From contig NC_021658.1 of NCBI RefSeq assembly GCF_000418325.1, positions 806,001 to 870,000 of the forward strand: a DNA stretch of 64,000 bases, in the 5' to 3' direction. Both the position numbers and the translations under genes were made by a program. The notes beneath the pieces were generated by a model, which searched no databases, was not told the DNA's origin, and saw nothing but the letters and a program-made list of their open reading frames with translations. Source of the DNA: Sorangium cellulosum So0157-2. GTDB lineage: Bacteria > Myxococcota_A > Polyangia > Polyangiales > Polyangiaceae. Positions 27,859-36,190 of this stretch are shown here, one piece after another (position 1 is the first letter of the stretch; each line of letters opens with the position of its first letter).

Positions 27859-27948
27859 GACCGGAACGCTGTCGGAACGCTGTTGCGACCGATTTTATTC
27901 CCTTGCTGGCCGGCGGCACGCACGTAGAGCGTATCGCCGTCGTGAGAC

Positions 27949-28914
27949 CTACGCAGGTTCAGCGTCTGGCTCCCCTGCCTCGTCTTGCTCCCAGCCCTCG
28001 TCCTCTTCCTCCATCCCATACTTCCTGGCGATTTCTGGATTCGTCGTGACCAGATACGCGTAATCGTCCGCCGTACTGCCATTGGGATCCAGCGTGACGC
28101 CATCGTTGCGCATGGCCTGGAGCTCGGCGACGGCCCCTTGTAGGGCCGCAATCATGTCATCGAGATTCGTAGCGTCCATCGTCAGGAATTTGTTGCGCCA
28201 AATTCGCACATAGCGCTTCGTCACCTGTCGATTCGCCGTCCAGAGCTCGACAAACTTCTCGCGAACGTAAGGCGCCAGCTGGAGCGCGAAGTCGCTCGGT
28301 AACGCTAGAATTTTGATCAATTCGAGCACATCGGCGAGATCTTTCATTCGGTCCGGGTTGGTCATCCCCGAAGCGAGTTTAAGCTCGACGAGTGTCGGGA
28401 GGTTCAGATACTTGACTCCCTCGTGCTCCACCGCCGCCGACGAAGGGTCGGGAAATGCGACCGGCTTTGGTTTGCCGTCTCCCGGGTAGTCGCCCGTAAC
28501 GAGGAATTCGACCTTCACTCCTAGCTCCGTGTCACGGAGGTGCTTGCTCTTCGGGAACGGTGGCAGGTAACCGCGACCTTCCAGTTGAGTGTGAATGGCG
28601 GTGAGCCCCTGACGTGTCACCAGAATGTCGACATCCTCGGTGAACCGCCGGTAACCATGGTTAAACAAGGCCATCCCACCTGCGACGGCATATGGAATTC
28701 CAAGCTCGTCCAAGCGCGCGGTAATCTTACGGAGCGCCTCTTGGACCGCGCTCTTTCCTTCGAAAAACTTGCTGCCTTCACTCAAGGCCCACCTCGCATC
28801 GGACGCCAGCTGCTTTTCATATGGGATGCCGCGCTTGGCTATGGCCCGGCTCTCATACGCAGGTGCGGGACTTGCGTGGCCTTGCCTCATCGTCATCGTC
28901 GCTCGGGAACCCAT
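27949..28914 (-). CDS. AbiEii/MNT-like nucleotidyltransferase-fold protein
   Basis: The 321-residue product starts at ATG 28914; upstream sequence is open but not protein-like. The core LDELGIPYAVAGGMALFNHG followed by RRFTEDVDILV gives the nucleotidyltransferase pattern G-G-x-A plus D-x-D near residues 70-100, as in AbiEii toxins and MNT-type proteins. Later motifs are LNLPTLVELKLASGM and a helical C-terminal half ending in an acidic tail. Codon use is less GC-biased than in neighbouring genes, pointing to transfer. It follows an HNH endonuclease on the same strand, 189 nt downstream of its stop. A defence or toxin-antitoxin role is inferred. Confidence 0.75.
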   Translation of the reverse strand: MGSRATMTMRQGHASPAPAYESRAIAKRGIPYEKQLASDARWALSEGSKFFEGKSAVQEALRKITARLDELGIPYAVAGGMALFNHGYRRFTEDVDILVTRQGLTAIHTQLEGRGYLPPFPKSKHLRDTELGVKVEFLVTGDYPGDGKPKPVAFPDPSSAAVEHEGVKYLNLPTLVELKLASGMTNPDRMKDLADVLELIKILALPSDFALQLAPYVREKFVELWTANRQVTKRYVRIWRNKFLTMDATNLDDMIAALQGAVAELQAMRNDGVTLDPNGSTADDYAYLVTTNPEIARKYGMEEEDEGWEQDEAGEPDAEPA

Positions 28915-29103
28915 GCCATAAGCATAGCGCGAGCGCCTCGTGAAGGGAACCGAATGGTGCTCGCGATCGCCCGAGCGGTCAGCGGCTGCCCGATCGATCG
29001 CCCGCGGGGCGCGGCGCCGTGCGAAGCTCGACACCGCGCCCCGTCGGATGCGTCGGGCTGTTCGGCGGCTCTGGTGGCACATCGCCCCATTGTTCGACCG
29101 CAA

Positions 29104-30108
29104 TCAACCGGGGTCGCCTGCGCAGCGAACCAACGCGACTAGCCGGCGAAATTCGTCGTCCTTCGTGTCGCTCTTCCACCTATTTACGAAGCGGCACACG
29201 ATTTGGAGATTTCCTGGCTCATAGTGGCCGTCGCTGTCGATCCGATCGAGAGAGCATAGGAGCTGAGGGTCATCCTCTCTGCCAAAGTGCTGCATTTCGA
29301 TGCCGGTGATCGCGCACCGCCCCTCCTGATCTTTGATGAGGGCTTCGATGTACTTCTTGAAATCGTCCGCGGGGGCAAAGCGAAGATCCTTGTTCTTGAC
29401 CGTGCGCGATACCTGCTGGCCATTCGAGCTGGCGACGGTCGCGCGCGCCTTGTTCGCCAGGTTGACGGCTGTGATCTCGATGACATCAGCCCAGCGGACG
29501 GCGCCCTTCCCAGCTTTGTCCTCTTTCATCTTCCAGCCCGGACGCCTGTGCCAGCCGTGTAGATCGTCGCCCTCGATCAGTGCGAGCGCGTAGTCGGGGT
29601 TATCGCCTCGGAGCCGCTGGAACGTTGCTTCTGTAAACAGAAATTCGCGTGCCTTTGGATGAATGGCAGCCCACGTGAGGACGGTGCCCTTCTTGTTCTT
29701 GTTTGACCACCCGGTCGTTGGCTTCCGCAAGACGTAGACCCGCTCGCCGGGATACTTCGGCTTGTGGGCCGGTTCGAGTGACGCTTCCATCTCGTCGGCA
29801 CGCGAAACCGTCCACCAGATCTCGTTGTTCTGGCGATGGATCCAGACGTCGTTATCGGTTGCGGCGAGCTCCGTCGCGAGGTTGAACCATCGTCCAGCCA
29901 CTGGGGGTATCGGAGTAATCCCACTGGATGTCTTCTTGGTTGCGAGACAATGAGCGATGTATCCCGCGCGGTCACCGGCGAGCCAGAACGGTTGTAAATC
30001 TTCGTCCTGGAATGTTGCGATAGTCGACCGCTTGAAGCAGTCCGGCCAGAGGTAATTCTCATGGCCAAAGTTTGCGATGAAGACCTTCTTTGAAGATGCT
30101 GCGGACAT
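29104..30108 (-). CDS. HNH endonuclease with unrecognised N-terminal domain
   Basis: The ATG at 30108 follows AGGAAGGAG about 10 nt upstream and gives 334 residues; an ATG at 30153 is also in frame. The C-terminal part (about 250-325) is an HNH-type nuclease: EGRCAITGIEMQH, CSLDRIDSDGHYEPGNLQIV and NRWKSDT. The N-terminal 230 residues begin KKVFIANFGHENYLWPDC and contain several Trp-rich strands (DVWIHRQNNEIWWTVSRAD, LIEGDDLHGWHRRPGW) that I do not recognise; a PUA/EVE-like reader fold is possible. Composition is more AT-rich than surrounding genes. It lies upstream of the nucleotidyltransferase gene in the same islet. A restriction-like role is inferred. Confidence 0.78.
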   Translation of the reverse strand: MSAASSKKVFIANFGHENYLWPDCFKRSTIATFQDEDLQPFWLAGDRAGYIAHCLATKKTSSGITPIPPVAGRWFNLATELAATDNDVWIHRQNNEIWWTVSRADEMEASLEPAHKPKYPGERVYVLRKPTTGWSNKNKKGTVLTWAAIHPKAREFLFTEATFQRLRGDNPDYALALIEGDDLHGWHRRPGWKMKEDKAGKGAVRWADVIEITAVNLANKARATVASSNGQQVSRTVKNKDLRFAPADDFKKYIEALIKDQEGRCAITGIEMQHFGREDDPQLLCSLDRIDSDGHYEPGNLQIVCRFVNRWKSDTKDDEFRRLVALVRCAGDPG

Positions 30109-30288
30109 CGCGCGCTGCTCCTTCCTCGCGGTGGCTGCAAGTTCCTGCGACATGGCCGGACTGTGACGGGGTGCGCGGGGTCCTGGTGCTTGTGGTTGGC
30201 CGCCGCGAGGCCGACCTGCCCCACGCCCTTCGCGCAACTTGGAATTGCGACGCCCACCCCGTGGCCCCCTCCCGCTCCTCGCAGGGAG

Positions 30289-31869
30289 CTAGCGTAGCAG
30301 ACGGCTGATCCGCATGGTCAACGCCTCCCGTGCGTCGTCCCCCCGCCCCGCAGCCGGCGCCGCCTCCCCGCGCCGCAGCGCGCACGCCGCCAGGATGCAC
30401 AGCGCCGGGGTCACGACCATGTGATACCGATCCTCGCCGAAGAACACCGCGTGCGTCAGCGCCACGGAGGCGACCGCGAACGCGAGGTAGCCGACGACGC
30501 CCCCGTTCGCGGGCCGGCCCGGCAGCGGCAGCGCCGCGAGGAGCGGGATCGCCACCGCGAGCGGCCAGAACGCGTGCTCGTCCCCGACCACCCCCCACGC
30601 GACGAGCCCCAGCACCGCCGCGAGCGAAAGCAGCTGCGCGACGAGCGCCCGCCACGGCCTCGGCCGCGGCAGCGCCACCACCCCGAGCCCCGCGACCGAG
30701 AGCAAGGCGAGGTGCGACGTCGTGAGCACGCGGCGCCACGCCGCGCGCCGCCCCTCGGGCCACGCCGCCGGGTTCGCCTCGCCCAGGTACCCGACCGGGA
30801 ACGACTCGTGATCGAACGTGAAGCTCAGCTTCTTCGGGATCAGGCCCAGCCAGCGGGCTGGATCATTCTTGATCCACCGCAGCCCCTCGGCCATCCAGCA
30901 GCGGTCCTGGGCCACCTGCCCGCGCGCGATCGGGCAGCCGTCGCCGGCGCGCAGCGTCTCGAAGCGGCCCGTCGCGCGCGGGAACGCGCCGATGGCGAGG
31001 TTCCAGCCGCCGTTCGTGGAGACGAGCGCGCAGCCGTCCATCACGCGGCAGTTCCGGATCGTCCACGGCGCCACCACGGCGAGGGCCGTCGCGGTCGCGA
31101 GCGCCGCCGCGAGCGCGCCGCGCCGCCACGCGGCCCGCGCCCCGCCGGTCGCCCCGCCCGGGCCGCCGCGCGCGAGCAGCGCGAACGCCGGCGCGCAGAG
31201 CAGGCTCTGCGGCCGCACCAGCGTCGCCAGCCCGAGCGCCGCGCCCGCGAGGATCGCGCCGCGGACCGGCCGCCCGCGGGCCGCGTCGCGCGCGAGCAGC
31301 CACGGCGCCGTCACCAGGCCGAGCGCCGCGAGCGGCTCGGTCATCACGAGCGCCGCGTAGAGGACGAGCCCCGGCGAGAGCGCCGCGAGGAGCGCCGCCG
31401 CGCGGGCGCGCGCCGGCGAGGTCGCGTACCGGGCGAGGCGATGGACCACGACGACGAGCAGCGCGCCGGTCACCGCGTTCGCGACGGTCGCCACGTGCGG
31501 CCCGGCGCCGAACAGCCTGTAAATGAGGCCCAGGAAGCCGCTGTAGCCGACCGGGTAGTGGCACCACGGGTGCCACACCGCCTGGCCGCCGACGACGAGA
31601 TCGTCCGAGTAGCCGAGGCCGGCGGCGATCCGGCGCGCGCCGAAGTCGTAGTAATGGCCGTCCCACACCGGCTCGCGCGCCCACGCGATCGCCACGTAGA
31701 GCCGCGGCAGGAGCGCGAGCACGAACGCGAGCGCCGAGAAGGCGAGATCCCCGCCGGCGCCCGCCGCGTCCCCGCCCACGCGCGGGGGCGTCGAGGCCGC
31801 GCGGCCCGGTCGCGCCGCCCCGGCGCCGGCGCGCGCGGCCTCGACGCCGGCGCGCGCCGCCTCAGCCAT
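30289..31869 (-). CDS. GT39/ArnT-like integral membrane glycosyltransferase
   Basis: The ATG at 31869 overlaps the upstream gene's stop by 8 nt and gives 526 residues. After an Ala/Arg-rich N-terminus there are about ten hydrophobic segments. The first extracytoplasmic loop has WAREPVWDGHYYDFGARRIA, the usual acidic site of GT-C (GT39/GT83) enzymes, followed by GYSGFLGLIYRLFGAGPHV. Such enzymes move a sugar from a polyprenyl-phosphate donor at the outer face of the inner membrane; the acceptor cannot be told. Coupling to the upstream MinD-like/HTH protein is unexpected. Confidence 0.82.
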   Translation of the reverse strand: MAEAARAGVEAARAGAGAARPGRAASTPPRVGGDAAGAGGDLAFSALAFVLALLPRLYVAIAWAREPVWDGHYYDFGARRIAAGLGYSDDLVVGGQAVWHPWCHYPVGYSGFLGLIYRLFGAGPHVATVANAVTGALLVVVVHRLARYATSPARARAAALLAALSPGLVLYAALVMTEPLAALGLVTAPWLLARDAARGRPVRGAILAGAALGLATLVRPQSLLCAPAFALLARGGPGGATGGARAAWRRGALAAALATATALAVVAPWTIRNCRVMDGCALVSTNGGWNLAIGAFPRATGRFETLRAGDGCPIARGQVAQDRCWMAEGLRWIKNDPARWLGLIPKKLSFTFDHESFPVGYLGEANPAAWPEGRRAAWRRVLTTSHLALLSVAGLGVVALPRPRPWRALVAQLLSLAAVLGLVAWGVVGDEHAFWPLAVAIPLLAALPLPGRPANGGVVGYLAFAVASVALTHAVFFGEDRYHMVVTPALCILAACALRRGEAAPAAGRGDDAREALTMRISRLLR

Positions 31870-33520
31870 GCTGCCTGGCGCGTGTTCCGGCGGAGATCTC
31901 GCGCAGGCGGCGCATGTACGTCTTCGCCACCTGGGCCGGATCGAGCCGCAGGAACTTGGCGATTTCCTGAACGAATCCCTGGACATAGACGGGCGCCGGC
32001 AGGTCGCCCATCGCCTCGTTCTCGATCGCCTGGAGGTGCGCGAGCGAGATCTTCGTCCGCTGCGAGATGTCGGTCAGCTCGACCCCCTGCGACTCGCGCA
32101 CCTTGCGCAAGAGCGCGCCGCTGAACTGCGTCTCGGCGTTGATCTCGCGCGCGAGCTCGGCCTGGAGCATCGCGAGCTCGGCCGCGGCGGCGGCGTTCTC
32201 GGCGCGCGCGGGGCCGAGCGGCGTGCGCGGGTCGTCCGGGTAGGTCGAGAGGTCGTAGGCGCGGCGGCGCACGGGATCGAGCAGGGTGTCGTGCGCCTCC
32301 TCGATGCGCGCCTGCTCCTTCTGGAGCACCGCGGGGCTCAGCACGCTGACCACCGGCAGGCTCCCCTCGCGGTAGATGTCGCGCTGCCGCTTGTAGGCGC
32401 GCCGGATCTCGTCGTCGGCGGCCGTCCGGGCCAGGCCGAGCGCCTCGTACAGGGTGGCCGGCGCGGCGCTCTTCGAGGCGGCGGCCAGGGCGCGCGCGTG
32501 CGCCTCGGCCGGGCGCGAGTCGCGCGCGGCGAGCAGCGCGAGGATGCGCCGGGCCACGCGCTCGAGGTTGCGCGCGCTCTTCGAGGTCGGGCTGTCGATG
32601 AGCAGCGGCTGGCGGCGCCGCGCGGTCAGCCACACCGCGTCGTCGTGCTCGATGTGCCCGAGGTAATCGAGGGAGATGCCGAGGAAGCGCTCCGAGACGG
32701 CGCTCATCGCCGGGCCGAGCTCCAGGTCCGAGCGGTGCCGCGTCTGGCTGACGACGAGGTGCGGCTTCACCCGCGGCAGCTGCGCGGCGGCGAGCGACGC
32801 GACCCCCTCGTCGAACCGCTTCACCTCCATGATGAAATCGCGCGGCGTCGCGAGCGCCGGGAGGGACGAGGCCACCTTCTCGACGAGCCGGATCTTGAAG
32901 CGCTCCTTCATGAGCGCGCGGCGCAGGGTGCGCTGGTAGAGCGCGCGGCAGAAGCGGTAGGAGTGCTCGACCGCGAGCGGCTCGGGCGTGGTGACGCAGA
33001 TGCCGACGTCGGCGTGCAGGAAGAGGTCGAGCGTCGAGGAGCCGGTCGCCGCGCCGAGGCTGACGATGACGTAGTCGACGTCGAGCTCCTGGATCATCTT
33101 CATCCAGTAGGCGGCGCGGCTCGGCCGGAGCGGCGTGGCCGTCATCGGGTCGTACGCGGTCGGGACGAGCCGGAGCCCGGGCACCGTGGTCGCGATCGGC
33201 TCGGCCTTGCCCTCCTCGATGTCCTCGCGCGTGACGAGCGGCGGCGCCTCGATCCCGAGCGCCGCGTGCAATCCCGGGCTGTAGGCGTCGGTGTCGATGA
33301 TGATCACGTCGCGCCCGAGCTGCGCGAAGTACACGCCCAGGTTGACCGCGAGCGTCGCCTTCCCGACGCCCCCGCGGCCGCCGCCGACGGCGATCACCCG
33401 GCGGGATCGCGAGCTGGAGAACGACGGGAGCTCGCCCGGCAGGGCGAGGTCGTCGTCCGACGAGCCGGGCGGGAGGGTCGAGAAGCGCGACGGAGGGTAG
33501 GACTCACCGGAGCTGGACAA
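31862..33520 (-). CDS. MinD/FlhG-like ATPase fused to J-like and RodZ-type HTH domains
   Basis: The chosen TTG start at 33520 has GAGGA three bases upstream and gives 552 residues. The frame is open further up to 33652 but that part looks non-coding. Residues about 40-300 are a MinD/ParA-type P-loop ATPase: GGGRGGVGKATLAVN, VIIIDTDAYSPGLHAALG and DYVIVSLGAATG. The usual signature Lys (KGG) is Arg and the Thr/Ser after GK is Ala. Around 355-415 lies a J-domain-like segment (LYEALGLARTAADDEIRRAY) with no HPD motif. At 467-530 is a RodZ/HTH_25-type helix-turn-helix (VELTDISQRTKISLAHLQAI). The fusion suggests a positioning or cytoskeletal adaptor. Confidence 0.82.
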   Translation of the reverse strand: MSSSGESYPPSRFSTLPPGSSDDDLALPGELPSFSSSRSRRVIAVGGGRGGVGKATLAVNLGVYFAQLGRDVIIIDTDAYSPGLHAALGIEAPPLVTREDIEEGKAEPIATTVPGLRLVPTAYDPMTATPLRPSRAAYWMKMIQELDVDYVIVSLGAATGSSTLDLFLHADVGICVTTPEPLAVEHSYRFCRALYQRTLRRALMKERFKIRLVEKVASSLPALATPRDFIMEVKRFDEGVASLAAAQLPRVKPHLVVSQTRHRSDLELGPAMSAVSERFLGISLDYLGHIEHDDAVWLTARRRQPLLIDSPTSKSARNLERVARRILALLAARDSRPAEAHARALAAASKSAAPATLYEALGLARTAADDEIRRAYKRQRDIYREGSLPVVSVLSPAVLQKEQARIEEAHDTLLDPVRRRAYDLSTYPDDPRTPLGPARAENAAAAAELAMLQAELAREINAETQFSGALLRKVRESQGVELTDISQRTKISLAHLQAIENEAMGDLPAPVYVQGFVQEIAKFLRLDPAQVAKTYMRRLREISAGTRARQHG

Positions 33521-33725
33521 GGTTCCTCTTCGTGCGGCGTGCGGGCGATGTCGGGCGGCTGCGGGCTGCTCGCGGGGCGCGCGTGTCCCTCCTAGCACGC
33601 GCCGCGCGCCGCCATCAGCGCCGACGTCGCCGGGGCCGGCGCGGGCGCGCACGTCGGTTCGCCGCGCCGGCGTCCGCCGCGTGAGCCGTCTCGACGCGCC
33701 CCGGCCGTTGGGCTAGTCGCTCGCC

Positions 33726-34949
33726 GTGTCCACCGTCCGACCCTTCCGCGCTTACCGACCTCCCCAGGCGCACGCGGCCCGCGTCGCCAGCCCGCCGTAC
33801 GACGTCATCTCCACCGCCGAGGCGCGCGCGCTCGCGGCCGGGGGCCTGCACAGCTTCCTCCGCGTCTCCCGGCCCGAGATCGACCTGCCCGAAGGGACGG
33901 ACGAGCACGACGACGCCGTCTACGCCCGCGGCGCGCAGAACCTCGCCGACCTCATCGCCAGCGGCGATCTCGCGCAGGACCCGGAGCCGCACCTCTACCT
34001 CTACGCCCAGAAGATGGGCGATCACCGGCAGATCGGCGTCGTCGGCTGCGCCTCGGTCGCGGAGTACGAGCAGGACGTCATCAAGAAGCACGAGAAGACG
34101 CGGCCCGACAAGGAGGACGACCGCACCCGCCACATCGAGGAGCTCGGCGCCCACGACGAGCCGGTGTTCCTCACGTACCGCGCCGACGCGGGCATCGACC
34201 GCGCCGTCGCGGCGGCCACGCAGTCGCCGCCCATCTACGATTTCACCACCGCCGACGGGGTCGAGCACAAGCTCTGGGTCCTCGGCCGCGAGGCGACCGC
34301 CGACCTCGAGGAGCGCTTCCAGGCGATCCCGACGCTCTACGTCGCCGACGGCCACCACCGCAGCGCCGCGGCGGCGCGCGTCCACAGGAAGCTGCGGGGC
34401 GACGGCGGCGAGCACGACGTCTTCCTCGCCGTGGTGTTCCCGCACGACCAGATGAACATCATGCCGTACAACCGCGTCGTGCGAGATCTCGCCGGCCGCA
34501 GCGCGGACGCGATCCTCGCCGCCCTCGGCGAGCGGCTCGACGTCGCGCCGGCGCAGGACGGCGCGGCCGCGGCCCCCGCCGGCCCGCGGGCCTTCGGGCT
34601 CTACCTCGGCGGCCGCTGGTTCATCGCGAAGGCCCGCCCGGGGTCGTTCGACGCGGACGACCCGGTGGCCTCGCTCGATTGCTCCATCTGCCAGGACCAG
34701 ATCCTCGGCCCGATCTTCGGCGTCAGCGACCCCCGCCGGGACAAGCACGTCGATTTCGTCGGCGGCATCCGCGGCATCGCCGAGCTCGAGCGGCGCGTCG
34801 ACTCGGGCGCGTTCACGATGGCGATCCGCCTCTATCCGACGCAGATCGGCGAGCTGTTCGCGGTCAGCGACGCGGGGCTGCTCATGCCGCCGAAGAGCAC
34901 GTGGTTCGAGCCGAAGCTCCGCAGCGGGCTCTTCATCCATACGTTCTGA
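33726..34949 (+). CDS. DUF1015 family protein
   Basis: The GTG-started product of 407 residues shows the DUF1015 pattern: VRPFRAYRPP, ASPPYDVIS, FLRVSRPEIDLP, then KKHEKTRPDKEDDRTRH near residues 117-133, LYVADGHHRSAAA near 204-216, FPHDQMNIMPYNRVV and the C-terminal MPPKSTWFEPKLRSGLFIH. The DGHHR element recalls ParB/sulfiredoxin-like nucleotide-binding folds, and related proteins have been linked to serine phosphorylation; the activity here is not established. It is divergent from the MinD-like gene and 32 nt before the rhodanese gene. Confidence 0.92.
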   Translation: MSTVRPFRAYRPPQAHAARVASPPYDVISTAEARALAAGGLHSFLRVSRPEIDLPEGTDEHDDAVYARGAQNLADLIASGDLAQDPEPHLYLYAQKMGDHRQIGVVGCASVAEYEQDVIKKHEKTRPDKEDDRTRHIEELGAHDEPVFLTYRADAGIDRAVAAATQSPPIYDFTTADGVEHKLWVLGREATADLEERFQAIPTLYVADGHHRSAAAARVHRKLRGDGGEHDVFLAVVFPHDQMNIMPYNRVVRDLAGRSADAILAALGERLDVAPAQDGAAAAPAGPRAFGLYLGGRWFIAKARPGSFDADDPVASLDCSICQDQILGPIFGVSDPRRDKHVDFVGGIRGIAELERRVDSGAFTMAIRLYPTQIGELFAVSDAGLLMPPKSTWFEPKLRSGLFIHTF

Positions 34950-34981
34950 CGACAGCGCCGCCCGAGGGGTAGACTGCGCCC

Positions 34982-35419
34982 ATGGCGGACATCAAGCGCG
35001 TATCACCCGAACAGGCAAAGAAGCTCATCGACGAGGAGGGGTATCTCTACCTCGATGTCCGGAGCGAGCCGGAATATGCGGCCGGGCACCCGAGCGGCGC
35101 GCACAACGTGCCGCTCATGCACGCCGCCGCCGGCGGCATGAAGCCCAACCCGGACTTCCTCGACGTTGTCTGCTCCCTCTATTCCAAGGACGCGAAGATC
35201 ATCGTGGGCTGCCGGTCCGGACAGCGCTCCCTGCGCGCGGCCGAGGCGATGGTGTCGGCCGGCTACACGGCCGTCATCGATCAGCGCGCCGGCTTCGAGG
35301 GGCCGCGCGACGCGTTCGGCGCGCTCAGCGAGAAGGGGTGGGGGCCCGCCGGGCTGCCCGTCGCGACGACCACGCCCGGCGCGTCGTACGCCGAGCTCCG
35401 GCAGAAGGCCGGCAGGTGA
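34982..35419 (+). CDS. Single-domain rhodanese-like sulfurtransferase
   Basis: The 145-residue product has the rhodanese fold markers LYLDVRSEPEYAAGHPSGAH near 22-41 and the active-site loop VGCRSGQRS with catalytic Cys near residue 79. LLVEN-like regions follow with YTAVIDQRAGFEG. A persulfide on the loop Cys is expected. The C-terminal 25 residues extend past the usual domain. It follows DUF1015 and ends shortly before a 24-bp inverted repeat. Confidence 0.93.
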   Translation: MADIKRVSPEQAKKLIDEEGYLYLDVRSEPEYAAGHPSGAHNVPLMHAAAGGMKPNPDFLDVVCSLYSKDAKIIVGCRSGQRSLRAAEAMVSAGYTAVIDQRAGFEGPRDAFGALSEKGWGPAGLPVATTTPGASYAELRQKAGR

Positions 35420-35440
35420 CGGCCCCACCGGGTCCCCGCG

Positions 35441-35495
35441 GGCGATGACGACCGCGCGCGCGGCCGTGAGCGCCGCGCGCGCGGTCGTCATCGCC
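35441..35495. terminator. Perfect 24-bp inverted repeat between convergent genes
   Basis: Positions 35441-35464 are exactly complementary to 35472-35495, with a 7-nt loop CGTGAGC. The repeat begins 21 nt after the rhodanese stop, and the right arm contains the stop codon of the minus-strand gene (35488-35490). No T tract follows on either side. It most likely acts as a bidirectional terminator or mRNA-end stabiliser. Confidence 0.75.
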
Positions 35496-36063
35496 GCAAT
35501 CCATCGTAATCCAGCGCCGCGCGCTCCACGACGTCCCAGTCGAGGGCGGCCCGCTCCGCCTCGGCGAGCAGCTCCGCGGTGAACATCGACAGCCCCCAGA
35601 GGCCGCCCTCGCGCCGCTGGAACACGTAGCGCGTCCCCCGCGCGGTCTCGACGACGGCGCGATCGCCGTCGACCTCGACCCGCGCGACGCCGGAGAGATC
35701 CCGGCGGAGGCGGGCGATCCAGCCGAGCCGCGTCGCCATTTCGACCCAGACGTCCGCGCCGTCGGGCGCCTCGGCGTGCGCCCTGTACAGCGCGAGCAGC
35801 TTCGAGCGCTCCGGCTCCGGATAGCTGGCCTGAACCCGGTCGCTCGCCTTCTGTCGATGGTCGCGGATCGCATGGCAGGCGCGCTGCGCTTCATCGTCGA
35901 GGGCGGTGAAGGCGGGTCGGACGTCGCCGCGGCCGAGCGCGCTCGCGAGGCGGAGATACGCCCCCTCGGGGCTCGTGTCGCCGGGGTGGCGCATGACGGT
36001 GAAGCCCGTGAGCCCGCACGCGGCGGCGGCGATCCCCAGGGCGATGGCGGTGCGACGGTTCAT
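35488..36063 (-). CDS. Membrane-anchored or exported hypothetical protein
   Basis: The 191-residue product begins MNRRTAIALGIAAAACGLTG, a basic start followed by a hydrophobic segment with one Cys (no good lipobox), so it is a signal anchor or signal peptide. The rest is a soluble domain with GAYLRLASALGRGDVRPAF and VEVDGDRAVVETARGTRYVF, which resembles small NTF2/DUF4878-like folds; I do not recognise a specific family. It converges on the rhodanese gene through the shared inverted repeat and is divergent from a glycosyltransferase gene. Confidence 0.75.
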   Translation of the reverse strand: MNRRTAIALGIAAAACGLTGFTVMRHPGDTSPEGAYLRLASALGRGDVRPAFTALDDEAQRACHAIRDHRQKASDRVQASYPEPERSKLLALYRAHAEAPDGADVWVEMATRLGWIARLRRDLSGVARVEVDGDRAVVETARGTRYVFQRREGGLWGLSMFTAELLAEAERAALDWDVVERAALDYDGLRR

Positions 36064-36190
36064 GGCAGGAGCGGCGTGGCGCGGAGCGCGCTCCCTCTAC
36101 CACGCCCGGGCGCGCAGGGGCTCGCGGCGCGCGGCGCGGCGCGGCGCCGAGCGGCGTTGCCGAGGGCCGCGCCTTCCGCTACGAACCCGC

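Noticed and set aside
28915..29103. N-terminal extension of the nucleotidyltransferase
   Set aside because: Arg-rich with no family similarity; the ATG at 28914 is a better start.
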